Shown here piece by piece: positions 25,376 through 33,736 of a stretch of DNA of 50,733 bases. Position 1 is the stretch's first letter; each line of letters opens with the position of its first letter. This stretch comes from Rothia koreensis (GTDB lineage Bacteria; Actinomycetota; Actinomycetes; Actinomycetales; Micrococcaceae). Under the pieces are notes generated by a model. That model was not told the DNA's origin. It made no database searches and saw nothing but the letters and a program-made list of their open reading frames with translations. Where the stretch lies: NCBI RefSeq assembly GCF_004136575.1, contig NZ_NOIQ01000018.1:1-50733 (forward strand), written 5' to 3'. Both the position numbers and the translations under genes were made by a program.

Positions 25376-27799
25376 ATGACCGTCCATCCACACGTCAGGG
25401 GACAGTCCGACGAGACTGCCAGCGCTCCCGGCGCACACAAGGGCCCGCTCGGAAGTTCTTACCTTCGGGGGCTGACCGGTCAGCTCGTCACCGAGTGGAA
25501 CGCCGATGGCGAGGAGGGCCAGGGCGGTTACGGTCCTCGCACGCACCGGCCCTTCTCCCACAAGGCGTACCACCACCCGGCGGCCGGCTATGGCGCCGCG
25601 CTCTCCGTGAGCCAGGTCTTGGCCAAGGAGCGCGAACCTATCGAGGGTGCCCGTTCGATCTTCACCATGAACCAGACGGACGGCGGTTTCGACTGCCCAG
25701 GGTGCGCGTGGCCGGATGATCCCGATGTTTCGATGGATATTTGCGAGAACGGGATCAAGCACGTCACGTGGGAGATGACGCCGAAGCGGACGACGCGCGA
25801 GTTCTTCGCCAAGCACTCCGTGACGGAGCTCGAGTCCTGGACCGACCATGACCTGGAGAAGGTCGGTCGGCTCACCGAGCCCATGTCCTACGACGCCGAG
25901 TCCGACCACTACATCCCGATCACGTGGGAGGATGCCTTCGCGATGGTCGGGGACACCCTCCGGGGCCTGGACAGCCCCCACGAAGCGACGTTCTATACTT
26001 CGGGGCGCCTGAGCAATGAGGCCACGTTCCTCTACCAGCTCTGGGCACGCGAGTTCGGCACGAATAATCTGCCCGACTGCTCGAACATGTGTCACGAGGC
26101 ATCCGGCCGTGCGTTGACGGCTTCGCTGGGCACGGGCAAGGGAACTGCCGACCTGAACGACTGGCTCCAGGCGGACCTGCTGTTCGTGATGGGCGTGAAC
26201 GCCGGGTCCAATGCGCCGCGCATGCTCACGGCGTTGGCCGAGGCCGAGCGCAAGGGCACCAAGATCGTTCACATCAACCCGATCATTGAGGGCGCGACCA
26301 ACGGAACGATCGTGCCGCACGAAATCGATCAGATGATGATGGCCAAGGTCACGCGGACTTCCTCCCTGAATCTCCAGGTGCGGCCCGGTGGCGACATGGC
26401 GCTGATGCGCGGCATCGGCAAGCGTCTGGTCGAACTCTCCGAGAATGACCCGGAGGCCATCGATCACGCATTCCTCGAGGAGTACACCCACGATTTCGAG
26501 GCGTACCGCACGCTCGTCGATCAGACCTCCTGGGAGGACATCGAGGAGCAGTCGGGTGTTTCCAAGGGCCAGATCATGCAGCTCGCGAACCTGTACCGCG
26601 AGTCCAACAAGACGCTGATCTCCTGGTGCCTCGGTGTTTCCCAGCACGAGCACGGCGTGGACACGGTCCGTGAGATCGTCAACCTCCTCATGCTTCGCGG
26701 AAACCTGGGCAAGAACGGCGTCGGCCCCTCCCCCGTGCGCGGACATTCCAACGTCCAGGGCAACCGGACCTGCGGCATCGACCACCGTCCGAGCAAGGAC
26801 TTCATTGAGAAGATCAACAACGTTTTCGGCCTGAATGCGCCGACCGAGCACGGCCTGGACACGGTCAGCTCGATCGAAGCCATGCACGAGGGTTCGGTCA
26901 AGGTATTCGTTTCTCTGGGCGGCAACTTCGTCCGGGCGGTACCGGATCCGGAGTACACCGAGAGGGCCATGCGGAAGCTTGATCTGAATGTGCAGGTCAG
27001 CACCAAGCTGAATCGCAGTCATATTGTGCACGGCAAGAAGTCGTTGATCCTCCCCTGCCTGGGTCGTTCCGAGAAGGACGTCCAGGCCTCCGGCGAGCAG
27101 TGCGTTTCTGCCGAGGACGCGATGTCCATGGTCCACGCCTCCTTCGGTATGAAGAAGCCGGCGTCTCCGCATCTTCTGTCGGAAATGGCGATCCTGGGCG
27201 GGATGGCACGCGCGACTCTGCCCGATTCGACGACGCCGTTCGAGAAGTACGTGGACAACTACGACGAGATCCGTGACGTGATGGCCGAGGTTCTGCCCGG
27301 TTTCGAGAATTTCAATGAGCGCGTCCGCCAGCCGGCCGGGTTCCGGATCTACCAGGCGGCCAGGGAACTGGACTTCTCCAAGACCCCGACGGGCAGAGCG
27401 AATTTCTCGACCGCCGAGCTTCCCCAGGTCGATCCCGGTGAGGGCAAGCTGGTGCTTCAGACGATGCGCTCCCATGACCAGTGGAACACCACGATCTATT
27501 CGAACAATGACCGTTACCGCGGAATCAAGAACATCCGCACCCTGGTGTTCATGAACCCGGACGATATGCGCGCACGGGGGATCCAGGAGGGAGACTTCGT
27601 CTCGATCACCTCGACGTCGAAGCTCGGGATCATGCGACGGCTGAACAAGTACCGGGCTTTCGCAAAGGATATTCCGCAGGGAAGCGCGGCCGGTTACATG
27701 CCGGAGATGAACGTGCTGATCGGAATCGAGGACTACAGCACGCAGTCCGAGCAACCGCTGATGAAGAGCCAGCACGTAACGATCGAATTGGAGAAGTAG
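25376..27799 (+). CDS. FdhF/YdeP-family molybdopterin oxidoreductase
   Basis: The 807-residue cytosolic enzyme belongs to the DMSO-reductase superfamily, FdhF/YdeP branch. An N-terminal Cys motif FDCPGCAWPD with a later DICENG could hold an Fe-S cluster. Bis-MGD binding regions follow: FYTSGRLSNEATFLYQLWAREFGTNN, SNMCHEASG, LLFVMGVNAGSNAPRM, INPIIEGATNG, and the C-terminal MRSHDQWNTTIYSNNDRYRG. E. coli YdeP contributes to acid resistance; the true electron donors and acceptors of the branch are unclear. No FdhD or electron-transfer subunit is adjacent. gaggagag precedes the ATG. Confidence 0.88.
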   Translation: MTVHPHVRGQSDETASAPGAHKGPLGSSYLRGLTGQLVTEWNADGEEGQGGYGPRTHRPFSHKAYHHPAAGYGAALSVSQVLAKEREPIEGARSIFTMNQTDGGFDCPGCAWPDDPDVSMDICENGIKHVTWEMTPKRTTREFFAKHSVTELESWTDHDLEKVGRLTEPMSYDAESDHYIPITWEDAFAMVGDTLRGLDSPHEATFYTSGRLSNEATFLYQLWAREFGTNNLPDCSNMCHEASGRALTASLGTGKGTADLNDWLQADLLFVMGVNAGSNAPRMLTALAEAERKGTKIVHINPIIEGATNGTIVPHEIDQMMMAKVTRTSSLNLQVRPGGDMALMRGIGKRLVELSENDPEAIDHAFLEEYTHDFEAYRTLVDQTSWEDIEEQSGVSKGQIMQLANLYRESNKTLISWCLGVSQHEHGVDTVREIVNLLMLRGNLGKNGVGPSPVRGHSNVQGNRTCGIDHRPSKDFIEKINNVFGLNAPTEHGLDTVSSIEAMHEGSVKVFVSLGGNFVRAVPDPEYTERAMRKLDLNVQVSTKLNRSHIVHGKKSLILPCLGRSEKDVQASGEQCVSAEDAMSMVHASFGMKKPASPHLLSEMAILGGMARATLPDSTTPFEKYVDNYDEIRDVMAEVLPGFENFNERVRQPAGFRIYQAARELDFSKTPTGRANFSTAELPQVDPGEGKLVLQTMRSHDQWNTTIYSNNDRYRGIKNIRTLVFMNPDDMRARGIQEGDFVSITSTSKLGIMRRLNKYRAFAKDIPQGSAAGYMPEMNVLIGIEDYSTQSEQPLMKSQHVTIELEK

Positions 27800-27841
27800 A
27801 CCCAGCAGACCTGCCCACAGGTTCCGCCCGGTCAATCCATG

Positions 27842-27874
27842 GAGCGGCCCGTCACCTCGACGGGCCGCTCTTCT
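27842..27874 (+). terminator. Terminator after FdhF-like gene
   Basis: Perfect 12-bp stem GAGCGGCCCGTC (27842-27853) with 27859-27870, then ttct. Confidence 0.85.
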
Positions 27875-27903
27875 GCATCTGGCCACGCCCAACCACCCGG
27901 GTC

Positions 27904-28410
27904 TCAGGCATTCAGGAGCTCGCGTGCTCGGCCGTATTTGGCGGCCAACCGCTCCCTGGTCTCCTTGCCGAGTCGGGCGGTTCGTTGAGGATCCGTGTTG
28001 TCGTCCAGATCGGCCTTCTTGACGAGTATCGCTGCGGGCACTGCCCTCACACGCTCGAAGTAAGTTTCGAGGCTTTCGCCGGGATGTTTGGTCACGGCGG
28101 CCACCGCGTCCACGACCTCGTCGGGAAAGCTTTCCCGCAGCTGGGCCTCGGTCACGGTGGTGTCTTCAAGGACGTCGTGCAACCACGCGGCAGCGATCAC
28201 GAGGTTCGCTTCATACCCGAAGACGCCGCGTTCCTCGCACCGGCGAGCCGCATGTGCCGCTACCCGCGTGGGATGCCCGATATACGGCTCTCCCGCCTTG
28301 TCCTTCTGGCCCTCGTGCGCAGCCGTGGCCAGCATTTCAGCACGCGGGACCAGCGAATGGTCCTTCATGCTCTCCCACATCGATTCGTCCACATGGTGTT
28401 CGCTCATCAT
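27904..28410 (-). CDS. HD-domain phosphohydrolase (SpoT-like small hydrolase type)
   Basis: The 168-residue protein has the HD signature of (p)ppGpp hydrolases: YIGHPTRVAAHAARRC, AAWLHDVLEDT and the later ILVKKADLDDNTDP. There is no synthetase or TGS domain, so it resembles single-domain alarmone hydrolases (SAH/MESH-like). It could hydrolyse (p)ppGpp or another nucleotide. ATG 28410 has aagaggg 7 nt upstream; the 26 codons before it are not plausible coding. Confidence 0.8.
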   Translation of the reverse strand: MMSEHHVDESMWESMKDHSLVPRAEMLATAAHEGQKDKAGEPYIGHPTRVAAHAARRCEERGVFGYEANLVIAAAWLHDVLEDTTVTEAQLRESFPDEVVDAVAAVTKHPGESLETYFERVRAVPAAILVKKADLDDNTDPQRTARLGKETRERLAAKYGRARELLNA

Positions 28411-28484
28411 GGTCAGACCCTCTTTTCCGATGATCGTGGTGATGAGTCCGAGCCTAGACACCCCGACTGACAAGTTAAGGATTT

Positions 28485-28660
28485 TCACGCGTGCATGAGC
28501 GTTTCCACCGGATCTGTTCTTCCAGCCCGCCAGGCCGGGTAGGACCCTGCGAGCAGACCGACAGCCAAACCCGCGATGGCCCCGCAGAGTACCGTGTCCA
28601 TCCGGAGGACGGGTTGCCAGTGATTCACCAAGCTGATGGGAACGACCTCCCTGAGGACGC
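28485..28660 (-). pseudogene. C-terminal remnant of a MacB/FtsX-type ABC permease
   Basis: On the minus strand a short open stretch encodes about 58 residues ending at the TGA at 28485-28487. The end reads GLAVGLLAGSYPAWRAGRTD followed by PVETLMHA, a textbook C-terminus of MacB/FtsX permeases (final membrane helix, YPAWRA, DPxExLR). The frame is closed by a stop at about 28668 and has no start or upstream permease body. Its 5' edge overlaps the 3' end of the LLM gene. This is best read as a decayed fragment left after deletion. Confidence 0.75.
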
Positions 28661-29971
28661 GTTCGGGTTATCCTCCCCGACCAGGTGTCCCCGCAGCGTC
28701 GCGGCGTCGTAATCCGTCCGGAAGCGACCGCGCCTCTGGAGCTCCGGGATCACCAGGTCCACGAAGTCTTCGATGCCTCCCGGCAGGGTGGGTGGCATCA
28801 GGTTGAACCCATCCGCTCCCCCGCGGTCCAGCCAGAGTTCGATCCGGTCAGCAATGGTCTCCGGTGTGCCGACCATCGTGCAGTGGCCGCCGCCGGCTGC
28901 CAGGCGGCCAAGAAGTTCACGCACCGTGGGCTTCTCGGACTCGACGATGCGCAGAATCGTCGCGTATCGCCCCTTGGGGCCGGTGAATTGTTCGAGCGGC
29001 TCAAGGTCCGGAACGGGCGCATCGAGTTCCCAGTCGCTGCAATCGCGCTGCACGAATTTCCCCAATTGGCGCAGGGAGGCCTCGACCGGCAGGAGCGCGT
29101 CCAGGTCCTTCCGCTTCCGTTCGGCTTCCTCCACGGTCGAGCCCACGTACGTCACGAGACCGGGCATGACGACGACGTCGTCCGGGCGACGTCCAGCAAC
29201 CTCGGCCCTCCGACGGATGTCGGATCGGTATTCCTCACCCTGATCCAGGTCGTAGGCGACGGCGTATATGCCTTCCGCGCGACGCGAAGCAAGGTTGCGC
29301 CCGGGCTCCGAGGCACCGGCTTGGAACAGCACCGGCCGCCCTTGGGGCGGTTGGGGCACGTTGAGCGGACCGGCCACCGAAAAATTCTCGCCCGCGTGAT
29401 CGACGCTCCGGATCATGGTCGAGTCCGCATAGCGTCCCTCACGGTCGGCAAGGATGGACTCCCGCGGCCACGAATCCCACAGGGCCTGGACGGCGTCGAC
29501 GAACTCCTCGGCCCGACCGTAGCGTTCCTCGTGCCCGGGCAGGGACTGGCCACCGTGGTTGCGCGCTTCGGCGTCGAACATGGACGTCACGACGTTCCAA
29601 CCAACCCGCCCACCGCTGATGTGGTCGAGGCTCGCGAGGATCCTGGCCGCGTGGAACGGCGTCCAGAACGAGCTGGACACCGTGCTGACGAGGCCGATTC
29701 TCGACGTCGCCCGCGCCATCGCGGACAGGCAGGTGAGCGGCTCCAGAAACCACGCGGGTGAGTCCTCGAGTCCGCCGGGGCTCAAAGACTGCCCGTCGGC
29801 GAAGAAAACCGCGTCGAGCTTGCCGCGTTCGGCCACTCTCGCGAGTTCCTCGTAATAGGCGATGTCCCCGAGCCTGTCGACCGATGAGCCCGGGGCGCGC
29901 CAGGCCGCGTTGTGGTGCCCGCAGCCGTAGATGAACAGATTGATGTGTGCCTGCTTTTTCCGGTCGCTCAT
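28625..29971 (-). CDS. LLM-class flavin-dependent monooxygenase (NtaA/SnaA/DszA type)
   Basis: The 448-residue protein belongs to the bacterial luciferase superfamily, NtaA/SnaA/DszA branch, which oxidises substrates with FMNH2 and O2. Visible landmarks: AHINLFIYGCGHHNAAWR at the N-terminus, FFADGQSL, ISGGRVGWNVVTS, HEERYGRAEEFV, PVLFQAGASEPGRNLASRRA and FVDLVIPELQRRGRFRTDY at the C-terminus. ATG 29971 overlaps the TGA of the SDR gene (ATGA), so the two are coupled and share the upstream TPP riboswitch. No separate flavin reductase is seen. The last 15 or so residues (NPNASSGRSFPSAW) overlap the permease remnant and are probably acquired. Confidence 0.87.
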   Translation of the reverse strand: MSDRKKQAHINLFIYGCGHHNAAWRAPGSSVDRLGDIAYYEELARVAERGKLDAVFFADGQSLSPGGLEDSPAWFLEPLTCLSAMARATSRIGLVSTVSSSFWTPFHAARILASLDHISGGRVGWNVVTSMFDAEARNHGGQSLPGHEERYGRAEEFVDAVQALWDSWPRESILADREGRYADSTMIRSVDHAGENFSVAGPLNVPQPPQGRPVLFQAGASEPGRNLASRRAEGIYAVAYDLDQGEEYRSDIRRRAEVAGRRPDDVVVMPGLVTYVGSTVEEAERKRKDLDALLPVEASLRQLGKFVQRDCSDWELDAPVPDLEPLEQFTGPKGRYATILRIVESEKPTVRELLGRLAAGGGHCTMVGTPETIADRIELWLDRGGADGFNLMPPTLPGGIEDFVDLVIPELQRRGRFRTDYDAATLRGHLVGEDNPNASSGRSFPSAW

Positions 29972-30750
29972 CCTTTGACCAGCCCTCCGTCGACGATCAG
30001 GTTCTGACCGGTCACCGCACGTGCCCACGGGGATGCGAAGAACAGGACGGCGTCGGCCAGTTCGTCCGGAGTGGTGACGGAGCGCAGGGGCGTGCCTTCG
30101 GCGATCGCGTCGAAGACTTCGGCCGGCGTCGCCGAACTCGCGTCGGTCTCCCGCAGCAGACCGCCCGAGACCATGTTGACGGTGATGCCCTCCGGCCCCA
30201 GGTCATGCGAGAAGGTCCTGGTCAGGGACAACAATGCGGCCTTGGCGGCCGTGTAGTCGTGGTACGGGACCACGGGGTTCTGAAAAAGGTTCGTACCGAT
30301 GTTCACGATTCGCCCGAATCCCCGTTCGGCCATCCCCGGCCGGAGCGCCTGGATCATCGCGAGCGGCCCGTGGAGGGACCCGTCGAGTTGCGTCCGAAAT
30401 TCCTCGGCGGAGATGTCTGCAGCCTTCGGCCGGGCCTCGCCGTTGAAGCTGAAATCCACCAGGGCGTTGTTCACCAGCGTGGTCGGGGCGGCGCCGAAGA
30501 GTTCGGAGGACGACGCCGCAAACTCCTGGATGCTCTGCCGGTCGCGAATGTCCAGGTGCGCGCATCGGGCCCGGTCGGGGTACTCGTCGACGATGCGCTG
30601 GGCATCGTCCTGACTGCGGTGATACCCGATCACCACCCGGGCGCCTTCCCTGAGGAACGCTCGGCTGATGCTCGCCCCCAGGCCCCGTGCGCCGCCGGTC
30701 ACGACGACGATGTGCTCGTTCAGGGGAATCGCGGTGCGTGCTTCTGTCAT
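29968..30750 (-). CDS. Short-chain dehydrogenase under TPP riboswitch
   Basis: The 260-residue SDR has the NAD(P) loop VVVTGGARGLGASIS, the NNALVDF strand in place of NNAG, and the catalytic YTAAK in HDYTAAKAALLSL; it ends VTGQNLIVDGGLVKG. The Ser of the catalytic triad is not obvious: the usual VNISS position reads VNIGTNLFQN. It is the first gene after the TPP riboswitch and is coupled to the LLM gene. Comparative work has noted SDRs (OarX) under thiamine riboswitches (from memory). A role in salvage or breakdown of thiamine or its moieties is inferred. Confidence 0.87.
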   Translation of the reverse strand: MTEARTAIPLNEHIVVVTGGARGLGASISRAFLREGARVVIGYHRSQDDAQRIVDEYPDRARCAHLDIRDRQSIQEFAASSSELFGAAPTTLVNNALVDFSFNGEARPKAADISAEEFRTQLDGSLHGPLAMIQALRPGMAERGFGRIVNIGTNLFQNPVVPYHDYTAAKAALLSLTRTFSHDLGPEGITVNMVSGGLLRETDASSATPAEVFDAIAEGTPLRSVTTPDELADAVLFFASPWARAVTGQNLIVDGGLVKG

Positions 30751-30841
30751 GGTCTCTGCCTCTCTGCCGAGGCGAAGGCACCCCAAAGAGCGAAGCCTCC
30801 CTCGACGAGAGCGGAGGTGCGCGGGTGCGCGAGCGCTCTGC

Positions 30842-30920
30842 GGACATTCCCTTCGCCAGTGCTAACTGCATCAGGTTCGACGGGTCTCATCTCAGCCTCC
30901 CTCGGAGGCACCCCGTGTCG
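30842..30920 (-). promoter_or_regulatory. TPP (thiamine pyrophosphate) riboswitch
   Basis: Read on the minus strand, the segment contains the THI element consensus in order: cggggtgcc, ggctgagatgag, acccgtcgaacctgatgc, agttagcac, tggcgaaggga. The flanks gaca (30916-30919) and tgtc (30843-30846) close P1. About 92 nt separate it from the SDR start, and a GCCTC...GAGGC hairpin covers the ribosome site there, suggesting control of translation. Confidence 0.95.
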
Positions 30921-30940
30921 CGCGTCTCATCGTAGCACCG

Positions 30941-32305
30941 CTATTCGAACAGGCGCTGGCCCACCAGGGCGTCCCCTTCCCGAATGCCCGGCGGTACCGC
31001 GAAGAGGGCCGAGGCCTGGTGCTGGAGATATTCCGTGAGGGCGTCCTTCTCGGTCATCTTCTTCAAGACCGGGTAGAAGCCCGTCCGCGGATCGCGCACG
31101 AACGCGACGAAGAACATCCCGGCGTCCAGACGGCCGAGCGAGTCGTTGCCGTCGGTGTAGTTGTAACTGCGGCGGAGCATCCGGACGCCCTGGTTGTTGT
31201 CGGCACCGACCACCGCCACATGCGAGTCGGCAGGAATTGCGGTGCCGCCGTCTCGGCCGGGAGCGGCGAAGTCGGGGCGGGCGAATTCGTCCGAGTCCTG
31301 CGGGTCGGAAACCGACAAGGGCGCACCGTGGTACTTGTCCCGACCGATCACCTCCTGCTGTTCGGAGAGTCGGACACGATCCCAGACCTCCAGGTGCATG
31401 TGGATCTTGCGCGCGACGACGTAGGTCCCGCCGTTCAGCCACGAGGCCGCGGCGTCGTCCTCCGGCTGGACCCACACGTGGCGGCGAAGCAGCTCGGCGT
31501 CGTCCTCCGCCTTGAGGTTTGCGGTTCCGTCCTTGAAACCGAGAAGATTTCGCGGGGTCCGCTGCTCCTTCGACGTCGACGAGCTGCGTCCGTATCCGAT
31601 CTGGCCCCACTTGAGTGTCGCGGACCCGAAGGCGATGCGGGTCAGGTTTCGAACCGCGTGGACGCAGACCTGGGGGTCGTTCGAGCAGGTTTGGATCAGG
31701 ATGTCCCCGTCGCTGGCCGCCGCCCGCAGGGCCTCGTTCGCGAATTTGGGAACGCCGTCGGCCAGGACCCGCGGCATTCTGTCCTTGAGGCCGAAACGGT
31801 CGCCGCCGTGCTCGTCCACGAACAGGGAACGCCCGAACCCGAAGGTGATGGTCAACCCGCTCGGCGGATACCCCCACACCTCGCCGGTGTCGGACGGCGG
31901 CAGCTCGACGTCGTTCTCAGCGCCTCCCACCGGTTCGCCCGCAACCATCTTCTCCGAGGCGGACGTCCATGCGGTGAGCAGTCGGCGGAGCCCGTCCCGA
32001 TTGCGGGTCGTGACCGTGTAGGCGACCGTATACATGGTGTCCTGCGCGGGAGTCAGGATTCCTTGTTGGACCTCCCCACGGAAGGGGTACCGGAGTTCGT
32101 CCGGGCTGGAGGCCGAGGCGGCGTCGAGCCCCCTCCGGCGCCCCAGGACCTCGCCGCCGAAGCCCGAGACGCCCATGAGACCCGCGACGCCGGCCGCGCC
32201 GACCAGCCTGCGCCGGGTGAACCCCCGGTCCCGCCCGCCGGCCGACACGGCCTCATCCCCTGTCACGGCCTTGATCCCGTTCCCGGCATGCTCGTGTGCT
32301 GACAT
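30941..32305 (-). CDS. efeB: Deferrochelatase/Dyp-type peroxidase EfeB
   Basis: The 454-residue Tat-exported heme peroxidase has the twin-Arg signal FTRRRLVGAAGVAG, then two ferredoxin-like domains with the Dyp signature GxxDG in GFKDGTAN and the heme His region in MHLEVWDR. EfeB supplies Fe from Fe(II) oxidation or from heme to the EfeU permease. It is 15 bp after efeO and last in efeUOB. Confidence 0.93.
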   Translation of the reverse strand: MSAHEHAGNGIKAVTGDEAVSAGGRDRGFTRRRLVGAAGVAGLMGVSGFGGEVLGRRRGLDAASASSPDELRYPFRGEVQQGILTPAQDTMYTVAYTVTTRNRDGLRRLLTAWTSASEKMVAGEPVGGAENDVELPPSDTGEVWGYPPSGLTITFGFGRSLFVDEHGGDRFGLKDRMPRVLADGVPKFANEALRAAASDGDILIQTCSNDPQVCVHAVRNLTRIAFGSATLKWGQIGYGRSSSTSKEQRTPRNLLGFKDGTANLKAEDDAELLRRHVWVQPEDDAAASWLNGGTYVVARKIHMHLEVWDRVRLSEQQEVIGRDKYHGAPLSVSDPQDSDEFARPDFAAPGRDGGTAIPADSHVAVVGADNNQGVRMLRRSYNYTDGNDSLGRLDAGMFFVAFVRDPRTGFYPVLKKMTEKDALTEYLQHQASALFAVPPGIREGDALVGQRLFE

Positions 32306-32320
32306 CGTCGCGGTCGTGTC

Positions 32321-33637
32321 CTAGTGGAGAACCGTTCCGGCGATCTTCGACAGCGGCTCGCTCAGAGCGTTGACCGCATCGGAGAACTTGCGCTGCGTCT
32401 CGGTGTAGGCGGAGGCATCTGGCGCCTCCCCGGCGTCTTTCTGGACCGCGGCGACCAGGGAGTAGTCCCGGAAGGTTTCCGTGCCGTCGTCGGTCCTGCC
32501 CGAGACCTGTTCCTCGATCAGGGCCTTCACGGTCTCGATATTCGATTCGATCGACTCCGCCAGGGCGGGGTCCTTCTTCCGCACCAAATCAGCCACGTTG
32601 CCGTAGGCGACCTCGGCCCCCTCGACGTTGGCCCTGAAGTCGTACATGTCGGTGTGGGAGAAGGTCTCTTCCTCGCCGACGATCTTGGACTTCGCGACCT
32701 CCTCCAACAACGACGACGCCCCGGTCGCCACGTCCGCCAGCTTCAGTTCGAAGTCGCCGTCCACGCCCTTGATCTGCCCGTAGACCAGATCGTAGAGCTT
32801 CTGGGTGTTCTCGGTCAGGTCGTCAGCGGCCTGCTGGCGTTCCTCGTCGCTGGCAAAATGGAAGGGCGAGTCGTCGTTCCCGAACAGGTCCGCCTCGATG
32901 CGGTGCCATCCGGTCCACCCCTTGAGGACCTCGGGGTCGGTGGGCTCCTTGTGGGCATCCGTCGAAAGGTCCTGGACTCGGGCGTCCAGGGCGGCGTCGA
33001 GGTCCCCGGCCTCTTCGATCCCGAAGGCCTCGGCCGTGGGCTCGATGCGCTCGTAGTGCTGGCGCGCCAGCGGGTAAAGGGTTTTGGCTTTCTCGACCTC
33101 GCCCGAGGTGTAGGCCTGCGCAAATTCCTGGGTCGCGGTCAGCAACTGGCCCGTCTGGTCCTTGACGTAGGACGTGTATCCGGCGATCGCCCGATCTTCT
33201 GCGGCCTTGGTGTCCTCGGAGACGTCGACGTCGTCGCCCTGGGAGACCTCCAACTCGGACAGGCCCACGAAGTTGCCCACCATGTTGGGCTTGCACGCGG
33301 TGTAGTAGGTCCCCTGTTTGAGCGCGGTCGTGAGCTCGGCGGTGGTACCGGGGCCGATGTTCTCTTTCTCGGAGGCGATCTGGAGTTTGTTCTCCGTGAG
33401 GATCTCGAACTCATTGGGCTTGGTTCCCTTGTTCGAGATGCTGAATTCGACCTTGCCGGACGGGATCTGCGAGGGGTTCGTGGTGCACGTGTCGTCGGTG
33501 ATGTCCACCGTGACCTTGTGGGTGTCCCCCGCGCTTGCGGACGCCCCGGACGAAGCCTGGGGATTGTCGGCGCAGGACGCCAGGCTCAGTGTCAGGGCGA
33601 AGGTTGCGGGGACGAGCAGATATTTGGTGTTCTTCAT
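32321..33637 (-). CDS. efeO: Iron uptake lipoprotein EfeO (cupredoxin + M75 domains)
   Basis: The 438-residue lipoprotein has signal and lipobox MKNTKYLLVPATFALTLSLA-SC, a cupredoxin-like domain (residues 40-130; Cys in DDTCTTNP and TYYTACKP) and an M75-type helical domain whose HxxE metal motif lies in WTGWHRIEADLF. EfeO binds ferric/ferrous iron outside the membrane and hands it to EfeU. It is 99 bp after efeU with agaggaa before the ATG. Confidence 0.93.
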   Translation of the reverse strand: MKNTKYLLVPATFALTLSLASCADNPQASSGASASAGDTHKVTVDITDDTCTTNPSQIPSGKVEFSISNKGTKPNEFEILTENKLQIASEKENIGPGTTAELTTALKQGTYYTACKPNMVGNFVGLSELEVSQGDDVDVSEDTKAAEDRAIAGYTSYVKDQTGQLLTATQEFAQAYTSGEVEKAKTLYPLARQHYERIEPTAEAFGIEEAGDLDAALDARVQDLSTDAHKEPTDPEVLKGWTGWHRIEADLFGNDDSPFHFASDEERQQAADDLTENTQKLYDLVYGQIKGVDGDFELKLADVATGASSLLEEVAKSKIVGEEETFSHTDMYDFRANVEGAEVAYGNVADLVRKKDPALAESIESNIETVKALIEEQVSGRTDDGTETFRDYSLVAAVQKDAGEAPDASAYTETQRKFSDAVNALSEPLSKIAGTVLH

Positions 33638-33736
33638 GATTTCCTCTGGGTGCGGTGAGGGCCCGAGCGACGTCGTCCGGGCCTGCGGTGTGGAAGAAAG
33701 CCTGTGGGGCGCCAGGTGGCGACGGGTCCCCGCGGA

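Noticed and set aside
23702-27892. 1396-residue open frame opposite pdxST and the FdhF-like gene
   Set aside because: Antisense shadow over three well-supported genes.
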